Source: Agarophyton chilense
Taxonomy: Eukaryota > Rhodophyta > Florideophyceae > Gracilariales > Gracilariaceae
Length of the DNA: 64,000 bases
Direction: 5' to 3'
Assembly: GCA_030374765.1 (NCBI GenBank)
Contig: JARGXX010000073.1
Span: 434,001 to 498,000, forward strand
Under the pieces are notes generated by a model. That model was not told the DNA's origin, ran no database searches, and worked only from the letters and a program-made list of their open reading frames with translations. The position numbers were made by a program, and so were the translations under genes. Position 1 is the stretch's first letter, and each line of letters begins with the position of its first letter. Positions 20,710 to 29,935 of this stretch are shown one piece after another.

Positions 20710-21255
20710 TCAGCACTTTCCTCCTTCTTCGCTAGACACCCGATGCTTCAGATAGGCTAATCCCCTCGAACTTCTTTCCAGCGCCCAATGCATGGCATCA
20801 GGATTACCATGATATGATGTGAAGGTTTTTGGCAAGACTCCTACCTGGCGGTCTGAGGGGATAAGGAAGCTAGTCGCGCTGCGCTCATTAGGTACTGGCA
20901 TATGCTTTAGTGACACATGATTAATAAAACTGTGTTGTATAGAGGTTGTCAACATCATCATCTTTTCATTGCAGTCGTTGTCCGTGGAAAGGCGCTCTTT
21001 TGTTTGATGGAAACTTATAGCAAGGACTTTGTTGACCTGGTGCTGTGTTGCTTTCTGTTGTTGGGTGTGAAACGCATGGTTGACTTCATTCTTGCATGCT
21101 TCAGTCACGTTTTTATGGTATGGATGTCTGATTTTATTCTTCAATACATTGGGTTGCAGCAGGTGTTCTTCTTCGTCAAGAAAAGTCAAAAGCATTACCG
21201 TGACTGGGTTAGTGTCCAAAAATTGTGCGCTCTGGCGCATTAACTTCTGCAGCAT
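20710..21255 (-). CDS. Doubtful hypothetical ORF, 181 residues
   Basis: This is an ATG-started frame longer than most chance frames in this window. It is rich in His, Gln, Asn and Met, with no motif, signal or membrane segment. Nothing nearby supports it. It could be a lineage-specific gene or chance; I lean towards chance. Confidence 0.22.
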   Translation of the reverse strand: MLQKLMRQSAQFLDTNPVTVMLLTFLDEEEHLLQPNVLKNKIRHPYHKNVTEACKNEVNHAFHTQQQKATQHQVNKVLAISFHQTKERLSTDNDCNEKMMMLTTSIQHSFINHVSLKHMPVPNERSATSFLIPSDRQVGVLPKTFTSYHGNPDAMHWALERSSRGLAYLKHRVSSEEGGKC

Positions 21256-21845
21256 TTGAGCCGTGGGAGATATCGTTCAGTGGCAAGTTCTTCTCTGCCG
21301 TAAAAAGAGCGAGCGCGTGGAAACAACGATTTTCGAAGTGTTTGCGGTACCTCTACTTCTTGTTCACTACGGTCTCCCGATCCTGTTTTCAAAGCGTCAG
21401 GATATCTACACGAGATGTTTCTCCTTATCCCTCCAAAAGAAGGCCATAAACTGCAACGGGGATTACTCAATCATTTCTATCTTTTCGGGCCTTGCCCTCA
21501 CACCTTAACGGGTATTGGTACCTAGAAGAAGAAACAGGGTGTGTCATGATCAACTTGCAAAACCGGGGTGTTTCCGAGAGCTTTTTTACGTCACGACAAA
21601 GATTTGTAACTTTTGAGTTGCAATTCTTTAAAACAAATCAAGACAGCTCGCATATCATCGGTATTTTTTGTTTTGATTTGCTGTATGCGTCATCCATCGC
21701 ACTCATGAGTACCATGGGTAACGCAATCTGTCCTCGCTATTTTTCACCTTGACTTGCTGCGTGTAGATCGGCTCCTGCCTTTCGTGAAATTAAACGTGTT
21801 CAGGCGCAATTAGAAGAGGGACTTGAAGCCTTTGGAAATGAAACG

Positions 21846-22868
21846 ATGGATGGAGATGCGAAGAAATCCAGGATGCCAGAACGACGTAAACTACCCAAGC
21901 CCAAGGTTCCAGTTAATGCGAAGTCCAATATCAGCGTTATTGGTGCCCCAAAAAGCTCCCTTTCGAAACCAAATAGAACCCAGCCTCCAGTTCGAAAAGT
22001 AACGAATAAGAGCTGGGAATCAGCGACAACGCGATGCCCTATTTGTAGCAAACGATTTCCAACTTCGTTCATTCATGCTCATGCTTCGTTTTGTACAACA
22101 AGCAACACTCCCCAATCTCGAAGGAACAAAAAAAGTACCAGTCCTTTATCAGCCATGTTTACTCCTCGAGTTTCAAGAAGTGTGTCGGCGTCAGGTAAGC
22201 CTTCGGAAATCGGAGCACCTGGATTTCACCTTTTCCCTGGTGTTTTCGCCAAAGATGAAGAATGCCTTCTCAAAGCAATTGAAGCAACAGATCCGACTTG
22301 GACCAACTACATGTTTCGAATGACAAAAAACTATGGGCCTGCTTATGACCTTCGCAAAAAGAGATTTCTCTTTGGTGAACGGGCCCCGAAACAAATCTCT
22401 CTCCCCTCGTACGCCACAAATACTGTACTTCCCCGCCTGCGATCATTAGTGAGTCTCCTGAATGACTTCAACCCTAATCAACTGGCTATTGGTCTCTACA
22501 AAGTGCCAGGAGAGTCTCACATACTGCCGCACAATGACTGTGAAAACGGAAACATTGGCACAGCGGTGGTGGGAGTCTGTCTTGCGGGTGCATGTACAAT
22601 GACTCTCATACTAAGGTCTCGGTACAGCGGTGTCGGCTGCGATGTTAAAAAAGACGTTTATCTCCCGGCAGGCGCCGTATACGTTATGTCGGGAGATGCT
22701 CTTCGAATTTGGGAGCATGCCATCTTTCCTGGCAAAACAGAAACAACCAGGTATAGCCTTACTTTCCGAGACGTGAGCCCTAGAGACTCAGAAAACTTTC
22801 CTACACGCCTGCCCGAACGCGGACAACGTTTTAGGCAATCATTGCTGAAAAAGCATCTTCCAAGCTAG
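21846..22868 (+). CDS. AlkB-like 2-oxoglutarate/Fe(II) dioxygenase with N-terminal UBZ4-type zinc finger
   Basis: Predicted oxidative demethylase of the AlkB family, acting on alkylated nucleic acid or protein. The 340 residues have three parts. Residues 1-60 are basic and disordered. A Rad18-type (UBZ4-like) CCHC finger follows at C64, C67, H79 and C83 (C-X2-C-X11-H-X3-C, CPICSKRFP...). The dioxygenase fold spans about 125-312. Iron ligands are H229 and D231 (PHNDCE) and H291 (IWEHAI). R302 and R308 (RYSLTFRDV) are placed to bind 2-oxoglutarate. UBZ4 fingers usually bind ubiquitin in DNA-damage proteins, so recruitment of the demethylase to ubiquitinated PCNA or chromatin is a reasonable inference. 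I cannot assign a specific ALKBH class. The gene converges with the HMA1 gene, 197 bp away. Confidence 0.85.
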   Translation: MDGDAKKSRMPERRKLPKPKVPVNAKSNISVIGAPKSSLSKPNRTQPPVRKVTNKSWESATTRCPICSKRFPTSFIHAHASFCTTSNTPQSRRNKKSTSPLSAMFTPRVSRSVSASGKPSEIGAPGFHLFPGVFAKDEECLLKAIEATDPTWTNYMFRMTKNYGPAYDLRKKRFLFGERAPKQISLPSYATNTVLPRLRSLVSLLNDFNPNQLAIGLYKVPGESHILPHNDCENGNIGTAVVGVCLAGACTMTLILRSRYSGVGCDVKKDVYLPAGAVYVMSGDALRIWEHAIFPGKTETTRYSLTFRDVSPRDSENFPTRLPERGQRFRQSLLKKHLPS

Positions 22869-23065
22869 AAGGTCCTTTGTTACTATAATTGTCTACAGTC
22901 CCTTGCTCCGAAGAGTTTGGATATTGAGCAGTTTTCGACTCCTCTTAAGAAAGGCCAAGGGCAGTTCTCCGTAGGCTGTTTGTTTTACATTGTCAAAATG
23001 GGTGCAGAGATCTCGAACTGATTGTCAGTAGAAGAATATATGGAATTCTATTGTACAGGTGCGCT

Positions 23066-25384
23066 CTACTGCCCCCTTAGAAGCCTCAGGCCATTGATGC
23101 CGACCAGCAAGGTACCACCTTCATGAAGGGTAACGGCCAACCACAAAGGAATTGATCCAGCAACACAGGCCACCGCGGAAAGGACCATCAAACCCAGTGC
23201 AATGGCGAGATTCTGTTTCACAATTCCCTCCGTCGCCTTCGCTTTTGTCATGAACCATTCGACATTTGCTAGTTCTTCTCGTACTAGCACCACATCTGCG
23301 GCATGTACAGCCGTTGTACTGCTGAGACCACATGCAACTCCAACCAAGGCTGACGCCAACGCAGCAGCATCGTTCACACCATCTCCAACCATGAGCGATC
23401 CCTCATTCTTTTCCTTCAAAATAGATTCCAGTGATCGAACATATTCTACCTTATCTTCAGGGGTTGCGTTGGCAATCACCCTGACGTCCCCTCCCACAGA
23501 GTCCGAGACGACTTTTGCAGCGCCTGCGCTGTCCCCCGTCAAAATGGATACCCCATACCCCAGCTGTCTCAAGCTCTGGACGAGCTGCCGAGCGTCAGGT
23601 CGTACTTCGTCCTTCATTCGCAAAAGATATCTATCATCTGCGATCTCCAGAATAGAAACGATTTCTCCTCTCGAGGTGGCATCCTCAACTATGCTTCGAT
23701 GCGCAGTGGCGTGAGCTGGAAGAATATAAGTCGGTCGTCCCAAACGGCCAAACGCCGCCACATCACAATCGTCAGCAGCAGCAAGACTTAGCACACCTTC
23801 GACCCCTTGTCCCGCTATTGTTCGAGTCTCCATAACATGTGGGAAAGGTCCACCAAGCTGTTTTGCCCGGCTATGAAGGGCATTTGCGATTGGATGTACA
23901 GCTCCGCGTTCTAAGGCCGCAGCTGCAGATATCACGCGAGACAGTTTATGCCCATCGAGTTCGACAAGCGCATCGAGGGTGTCCAGTTCCGTAGAAACAC
24001 CGTTACTCTCAGTTGCTGATATTCCGGGTGTTCTGTTCGCATGTCGCTTCTCGGTCGGTAGTTTCACTGCGGAGTTTACAGTAAGCTTTCCCGTCGTAAG
24101 AGTTCCCGTCTTGTCAAACACAACGTGCGTGGCACGAGATGCAGCCTCAAGCGACTTCGCACCGGACTTCGCAAGGATGCCTTTTCGAGCGCAGGCGCTT
24201 AGCGCTGCTATGTAGGCAATGGGTGCCCCAATGAGCAGAGCACAAGGCGATGCTACCACCAGGAATCCGAGAGCACGCGCAATTGATCCGGACCGTCCTG
24301 TGTATCTAATGGTCGGTAAAACAGATGCAAACAGCGATGATATTAGGGGTAAGATGAGAGCTATTGCGAACGAAATGGTTAAGACTGAGCGGGCGTAAAT
24401 CTGTCCAAAGCGATCAAAGAACTTTGTCACATGTGGGCGATTTTCTTGAGCGGCAGTGACGAGTCGTGCAATACGAGCGAGGTAGCTCTCCGCCCCAATC
24501 TTGGTTACACGGACAACAATCGATGCATCTTCGGTTCTGCTTCCAGCTGGGATATCGTCTCCAACTTCCACATGACGAGGAACAGGCTCACCCGTCAAGT
24601 GTTGCATAGAAACAAAGGCGTCTCCGCTAACTATTTGTCCATCACAAGGCAATACTTGACCCGTTTTTACGAGTAGAAAGTCGCCGATGATCACCTTCTC
24701 CACCGGTATAGAAATGGGCTCAGAGGAAGTTGGAGAGTCAACCCGAAGCGCATAGCTTGGGGCCTGATTGCGTAATGATTCGAGTTCTCGTCGCGCTCGA
24801 CCGGACATCCAATCTTCAGCCGCGTGTGATACGGCGTACAAAGTCGTGAGCAACGCTCCTTCGAAGAGCGCCCCAGTGAAGAAACAAACAGCTGCAGCTA
24901 TGCTCATGAGAACATTTACGTCAATAGTTCTGCCGCGAGAACGTATTATTCGAAGCGCACTATCCGCCAGCGCAGGAAGACCCGTTAGCGCAAAACATCC
25001 CAACAAAGAAGCGCGTATTAGAAAAGTAGAAAAAGATGCGACATGTAGAGCAGCAGCTAGGGAGAGCAAGAGAGCACTTGAAGACGCTGCAGCGAGTGAA
25101 GTTTGGGCGGATGCAAGCAGGGTAAGAGATGAGGTTAGAGGGTTGTTAGATTGTGCTTCATGAACGCCGGGGTGATGACAGTCACGGGCACGGCTTGAAT
25201 GACAAGATGAATGACACGAGGGGAATAGCCTTCTCGAAAAAAGTGAGATACGGCGAACGCGTTTGGCTTGTGCCACTGGTGAAAACGTTGTGGCGCCAAG
25301 ATTTGACGTTTGCCCTGTCCATGGCCGCAGAGGGACTGTCCTGAGAAACACTGTCGGTGCTGCTGAGATGAAGCATAGTGCCAT
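23066..25384 (-). CDS. HMA1: HMA1-type P1B-4 heavy-metal ATPase, probably plastid envelope
   Basis: Metal-exporting P-type ATPase. The 772 residues start at the ATG at 25384. Residues 1-80 are a basic, Ser/Arg-rich presequence ending in a Cys/His-rich stretch (SCHSSCHSSRARDCHHPGVH). That resembles the His-rich N-terminus of plant HMA1 and replaces the usual ferredoxin-like metal domain. The transmembrane metal motif is SPC (VVASPCALLIGAP, about 380), diagnostic of subclass P1B-4, not CPC. The catalytic aspartate lies in DKTGTLTTG near 422, the hinge is GDGVNDAAALA near 665, and the last helix has HEGGT near 753. P1B-4 pumps move Co, Zn, Cu or Ca, and plant HMA1 sits in the chloroplast envelope. 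Plastid localisation here is inferred. Confidence 0.92.
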   Translation of the reverse strand: MALCFISAAPTVFLRTVPLRPWTGQTSNLGATTFSPVAQAKRVRRISLFSRRLFPSCHSSCHSSRARDCHHPGVHEAQSNNPLTSSLTLLASAQTSLAAASSSALLLSLAAALHVASFSTFLIRASLLGCFALTGLPALADSALRIIRSRGRTIDVNVLMSIAAAVCFFTGALFEGALLTTLYAVSHAAEDWMSGRARRELESLRNQAPSYALRVDSPTSSEPISIPVEKVIIGDFLLVKTGQVLPCDGQIVSGDAFVSMQHLTGEPVPRHVEVGDDIPAGSRTEDASIVVRVTKIGAESYLARIARLVTAAQENRPHVTKFFDRFGQIYARSVLTISFAIALILPLISSLFASVLPTIRYTGRSGSIARALGFLVVASPCALLIGAPIAYIAALSACARKGILAKSGAKSLEAASRATHVVFDKTGTLTTGKLTVNSAVKLPTEKRHANRTPGISATESNGVSTELDTLDALVELDGHKLSRVISAAAALERGAVHPIANALHSRAKQLGGPFPHVMETRTIAGQGVEGVLSLAAADDCDVAAFGRLGRPTYILPAHATAHRSIVEDATSRGEIVSILEIADDRYLLRMKDEVRPDARQLVQSLRQLGYGVSILTGDSAGAAKVVSDSVGGDVRVIANATPEDKVEYVRSLESILKEKNEGSLMVGDGVNDAAALASALVGVACGLSSTTAVHAADVVLVREELANVEWFMTKAKATEGIVKQNLAIALGLMVLSAVACVAGSIPLWLAVTLHEGGTLLVGINGLRLLRGQ

Positions 25385-26510
25385 TTCGTACAGACAGCGA
25401 CTGCCGGATGAGCGCGAACGTACTAAAGAGACGGGGAGTGTTCGTATGCTGTGCGGAATTGAAGAGACGATGCCTTAAGACCGCATCGCTAGCTAGGCAA
25501 AAGTGTCTAATAACAGGGCATCGCTGTGACGTCAGCTTTCTACAGTGCTCGGGCATCACCTGCTGCAGCGCATTGTCTCTACGCATGTTGTGTGGCTGCC
25601 GTTGCTGCTAACTGCGACCAACAGAAAATCAACAGAAATGGAGCAACCCGTGGAGCCGGCTGTCATACCATGGACTGCCTTGTACTCACCTTCATAGATT
25701 CCCGATTAGCAGTCTTTGTTTCACACAAGTTGCCTTCGCAAGCTATACAAAGTCACCGCCATCTTTTTAGACGCGCAGTCTCTTATACTGGGTCTGTGGC
25801 TCAAATGACTTAACACAGTAGTGATAATATCGACTTTTGACTGCATGCGCTAACAGTGGGGATGAACGAGGATTGTGAATCCCGAGACAGAAACCAAACT
25901 ATTGGCCAAGTAAAGCAAGTGTGTGGATCATTACGTTTTCCATGTCGCATGTCAAAGAGAATGTCGCCAAGAAATTTGCTCATTTCTACTGTTGGTAAAT
26001 GACATCGACTGCAAGTAAGGATTGCTACTAAATGAGGGTATGAAACATCCTACAGAAACCCTACAGAAAGATGGTTTCTCAGTTAACCAGCAGTCCGTAC
26101 CACGCCAGGATCGATGTTGCAAGCCATGGGCAGCTCAACAACATGAGACGACTGACGATCGATAGTGAAGACAAATACCAACCCATAAAAATACACACCT
26201 GCCGAAACTAATCAATTTTGCACGCAGCATAAAAACTTTACTCTTTAAGTACATTCAGCAAGAACCTGTAATTTTGCTCAACAACAATCACGACGAGCTA
26301 CTCACATTCAAAGTTTGATCAAGTGACGAGTGGTCTCTTGTGACCCCACACCCACGGTTCAGCATTATGTAGTGTAGTCGACAAAGCAAATTGGCGGCAA
26401 ATGGATTCTTCACATCGACATAGCTTGTTGACCAATATTCCGCTTCGGTTGACATGTATCAGACCGTACGTTTCAAAAACAAGAGATGGATAACCACGCC
26501 AGCTGCCCCC
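25385..26510. other. Intergenic, no supported gene
   Basis: About 1.1 kb between HMA1 and the YeeE/YedE gene. Only short chance frames are present and no repeats were noticed. Confidence 0.35.
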
Positions 26511-27458
26511 TTACATATTTAAGGTATTGAGCACTGTTCTTGCGCCAAAGCTACCTCCTATCAAAGAAATCAAATATATTAGTGCCGGCATGCCAGGGAA
26601 TCTTCCTCCGTAAACAAGGGCTGGCCCAGGGCACATTCCGATCAATCCCCATCCAGCGCCGAACAAAGAACTTCCAAGCAATAATCTCTTATCAATAGCA
26701 GTGCTTGTCGGAAATGAGTGTTTTTCGGCAAACAGCGGCTTGATCCCGTTCAATATAGGTTGGAAACCAGCAAATGCCACCGGCAAAGCACCAACAAATA
26801 CAAAAAGTAGACTTGGATCCCAGGTCATGACTTTGTGAAACGGTAGCGGAATTTGAAGGAAACTCAAAGTCTTGGTTGGATGCCACATACCGGAGATGAT
26901 CAAACCCGCAGCAAAAATTACTCCAAGCGAGAAACGAAGAGCCACTTGTGCTTCGAGCATCGCAAGAAGTGGCGGGATTGAAAGCGCAAGGGTAGCAAGA
27001 ACGACCAGATGTGACGCTGATAGCGGTGGCGGTGCCGGTTGTAGAGGGAAATGAATAAACGGGTTCAGAGACGCAACAGTGATTGCCACTATCATGAATG
27101 CTAGTACTGCGACGAGTGAACGCTTGCTCAGTCGAGCAAGGCCACAAATCCCGTGGCCTGAGGTACAGCCATTTCCGATTCGCGTTCCGGCTCCGACCAG
27201 AATGCCTGAAAGTATGAGAAGCTCAGGAGGTACAGACGAAAGAACATCCTCCGATGGAAAGACGTCTACAATGGGTTGTAATAGAAAAGAAGATGAGACC
27301 AAGCCCGCTACGAATGACAGGGCGAACTGGTCTAGAGTGAGACAACTGTTCAAAGTCCCAGAGATCCCAGTCACGAGACCGTTTAGACTGGCGTTCCAGA
27401 AGGCAGCGAGCCCGATCAATGCGCCGCCAACAACAGCATGAATCGGTGTAAAAACCAT
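26511..27458 (-). CDS. YeeE/YedE (TsuA-type) sulfur-compound transporter
   Basis: Integral membrane protein of the YeeE/YedE family (sulphur_transp domain, formerly DUF395), whose characterised bacterial member TsuA takes up thiosulfate. I start at the ATG at 27458 (MVFTPIHAVVGGALIG), giving 315 residues with about nine hydrophobic segments. The two internal halves each carry the family's cysteine signature: GNGCTSGHGICGLARLSKRS at about 96-115 and GWGLIGMCPGPALVYGG near 276-292. The family is essentially bacterial, with scattered eukaryotic copies. No presequence is visible, so its membrane is unknown. It lies upstream of HMA1 on the same strand but 1.1 kb away, so it is not co-transcribed in any obvious way. 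Confidence 0.9.
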   Translation of the reverse strand: MVFTPIHAVVGGALIGLAAFWNASLNGLVTGISGTLNSCLTLDQFALSFVAGLVSSSFLLQPIVDVFPSEDVLSSVPPELLILSGILVGAGTRIGNGCTSGHGICGLARLSKRSLVAVLAFMIVAITVASLNPFIHFPLQPAPPPLSASHLVVLATLALSIPPLLAMLEAQVALRFSLGVIFAAGLIISGMWHPTKTLSFLQIPLPFHKVMTWDPSLLFVFVGALPVAFAGFQPILNGIKPLFAEKHSFPTSTAIDKRLLLGSSLFGAGWGLIGMCPGPALVYGGRFPGMPALIYLISLIGGSFGARTVLNTLNM

Positions 27459-27881
27459 ATTAAAACTGCGGTACGTCACAGATGCAAAGACCTCGGGAAA
27501 TGCACAAGATGAAACGCACTGAAAGCTCAGATAGCTTCAGGGGAGCAACGTAGAGAAAATGTGGGGTGCCAGAACAAGAGAGTTGACATAACGAAGCTTG
27601 AACCACTGTTTTAGGGGTACTTGAACTCTTGTCACACTGCAGTCCAGCTGCACAAGGCCGCAAGTCCAAGCAGGCATAAACGTCGAAGTCCACATGGCTG
27701 GTTCTGCACACGCGGTACACTTCGATTACATGAAACTTCATTGCAACTGAGAATTTGGCCCAAGGTTTTACTCAATTTAATACTCCATAATAACAGCACA
27801 ATTAGGCTCATCGTTTAATATGCACAGTAGTATCGAGCTGATGACTGGTTCGCTAAGAGAGGGACGTTCCCCATAAAGAAA
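27459..27881. other. Short intergenic gap
   Basis: 423 bp between the transporter start and the dehydrogenase stop. Nothing recognisable is present. Confidence 0.35.
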
Positions 27882-28691
27882 CTACAGCCGGTCAATGTTC
27901 CTCTTCGACTTCCTCAGGACCCAAGCTACAATCCTAATACACAACCAAGTTGGAAGTAGTTTCCCCAGCCACGACAGACATTTGAAGACCATTCCCGGCG
28001 TAAATACCGTACGCTTCCCAAACGCCTTTAGAGTGTCCTCGACACACTCGTCGACTGCCATCATTTTCAGGTTTTTCGCGAGCTCGAAGTTGCCTTTCAT
28101 TTCTGAAGTCATTTCTGTACTCACAAACCCCGGCTCCAATACCATAACCTCTACATCAAACACGCGCAATTCTTCTTTCAAAACGTTTCCCAAGCATGAC
28201 ACAAACGCCTTCGACGATGAGTAAACTGACATATACGGTACGCCCGTCGATGACAAACTGCTCACGAACAGGATGCCGCCTTTTCTTCGCTCACACATCA
28301 TTCTCCCAAACGTCCGCGCCAATGATGTAACGGCCCAAACATTGAGCGCGATTAACTTCTCACACTCAGCTACATCCATATTCATAAACGCACCTGTTAC
28401 TGCCATGCCGGCATTGTTAATCAGAAGTCCGATCTCTAAGTGCTTTGTAGCGTCAACTAGTCGCTGTACGCACCCATCTTCTACCAGATCTAGTTCTACG
28501 ATAGTAACTTTCACCTTGTACTCAGAACGCAGCGCATCGGAGAGCTGTTCCAATCTCTCTTTCCTCCTTGCCGTGATCACCAGTTCAAATCCATGTGCAG
28601 CTAGCTGCCGTGCGAATTCGGCGCCAATTCCAGACGACGCTCCGGTCACAAGTGCGCATGGTCCATAATTCTGGAGCAGATCGGAACGCAT
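27882..28691 (-). CDS. Classical short-chain dehydrogenase/reductase
   Basis: NAD(P)-dependent oxidoreductase of unknown substrate. With the start at the ATG at 28691 (MRSDLLQNYGPCALVTGASS) the protein is 269 residues, a normal SDR length. The frame stays open upstream, with another Met at 28826 whose extension looks unlike an SDR. Motifs are the dinucleotide loop TGASSGIG at 16-23, followed by an Arg pair (TARRKERL) suggesting NADP(H), NNAG at 92-95, the catalytic Ser in VSSLSS near 143-148, and Y157-X3-K161 (YSSSK). A hydrophobic C-terminal segment ending RKSKRN suggests a membrane anchor, as in lipid-metabolising SDRs such as 3-ketoacyl-CoA reductases. That is only an analogy. Confidence 0.88.
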   Translation of the reverse strand: MRSDLLQNYGPCALVTGASSGIGAEFARQLAAHGFELVITARRKERLEQLSDALRSEYKVKVTIVELDLVEDGCVQRLVDATKHLEIGLLINNAGMAVTGAFMNMDVAECEKLIALNVWAVTSLARTFGRMMCERRKGGILFVSSLSSTGVPYMSVYSSSKAFVSCLGNVLKEELRVFDVEVMVLEPGFVSTEMTSEMKGNFELAKNLKMMAVDECVEDTLKAFGKRTVFTPGMVFKCLSWLGKLLPTWLCIRIVAWVLRKSKRNIDRL

Positions 28692-29935
28692 TATTCTGCA
28701 ATCGCAAATACCAACGAAGGTCGTTGTTGGGATGTTGGGATGTTGTGCTCCTGAAGATACTTGATGGGCAGATAGCAGTGGAGGCCACAGCTGTAATAAA
28801 AGCTCGGCATTATGCCACCGGCACATGCTAAACACGTGCGCGCCAAGTGTGCCAGTGCAGTTCACATTGTTCCCCTACAGACCTCTGTGTCTGAGTTTTC
28901 AGAGTGAAACCCTTATGCACTGTGATGACACTGTCAGTTATAATTGAAAGCTTGAGAGCCAGAAGAGGTACACTAAAGTCAAGGGCGAGGAACATACGCA
29001 GAGATTAGCTCCTCATCATCGATCCATTGGCCTTTCTTCCGCATACACACCATGAATCTTCTTGTAAGAGGCAGTTGCTGTAGATGCAAGCTACGAAGGT
29101 ATGAGGGAAAGGATAAACCTCATCTCGGACGTTCACGTCTCTGAAAAGCGATACACACCTACTTTAGTAATCTGTCGCCCCCGATTCCGAGGGGCCAGTA
29201 GTCCTAAAAGACAGATATTCAGGAGTCGGGCACCGGTGCACTGTACTCAAGGACTGTGTCGGCCAAATGTTCCCTTGGCTTGAACAAATTCGTTCTACAA
29301 GTTCGAATATCAATGTCGCTTCACAATGAAGACTAGCTCTCTCATTGTGCAGAATGGGTGCGTACAGCTGCAGAAAAAGAAACAGACAAGTGAAGGACGT
29401 TAAGAAAAAGACGGGGTTTGAGCAGAAAAGAAACGGACATGAGGGGAGAGACAAGCGAGGCAGAATGCGCCGTCGCTAGATGATATTGTATCCGCTCGCG
29501 CAATGTTGGTCACCCTTGTGAGAGTCGCGGTTTGAATACGGCATATTGATACGCTCGGCTTGGGTCAGGCTTTGGACCTAGCTCACAACCCCTCGTGTTG
29601 ATGTGTTTCATATCCGTACACTGCAAGACAGATTTATATAATGCTCTCTCGCCGTCACCGACACCCCACAGCAAGGCGTATCGAGCATTGTTCAGCATTC
29701 TTCATAGAAGACAAATGACGAACAGTGATTCAAGTCCCAAGTTTGGACATGAATGTTTCCGCGCTTCCATCCGCCTTACGTCTACCTTCAGACATGAACT
29801 TGTTCAAAAAGAAGGGTTCGTCATAGGCTGAGATCTATAACTATTTTTGCTCGTATATCTTCCTTTCAAGATTCTTGACGGCCATGTAGTAGTCTCTCAA
29901 ATTAATAGGGACGTTGATCTACATCTCATCGCCCT
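28692..29935. other. Intergenic, no supported gene
   Basis: 1.2 kb with a weak tRNA-like fold at 29515-29588 (minus strand), discussed under rejected items. No coding sequence was recognised. Confidence 0.35.

Larger units (their letters stand above)
18729..21845. other. 3.1-kb intergenic region
   Basis: No recognisable gene. It contains an AC microsatellite at 19882-19899, a 24-base C homopolymer at 20635-20658 and one longer minus-strand ORF listed separately (20710-21255). Confidence 0.35.

Noticed and set aside
28692..28865. N-terminal extension of the SDR
   Set aside because: The upstream part starts at a non-ATG codon or at a Met whose extension is unlike the family; the ATG at 28691 gives a standard Rossmann start.
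29515..29588. Possible tRNA on the minus strand (7-bp end stem, D-stem, TTCAAAC)
   Set aside because: When the TTCAAAC loop is placed at T-loop position, the T-stem and acceptor stem no longer pair; probably chance or an old relic.
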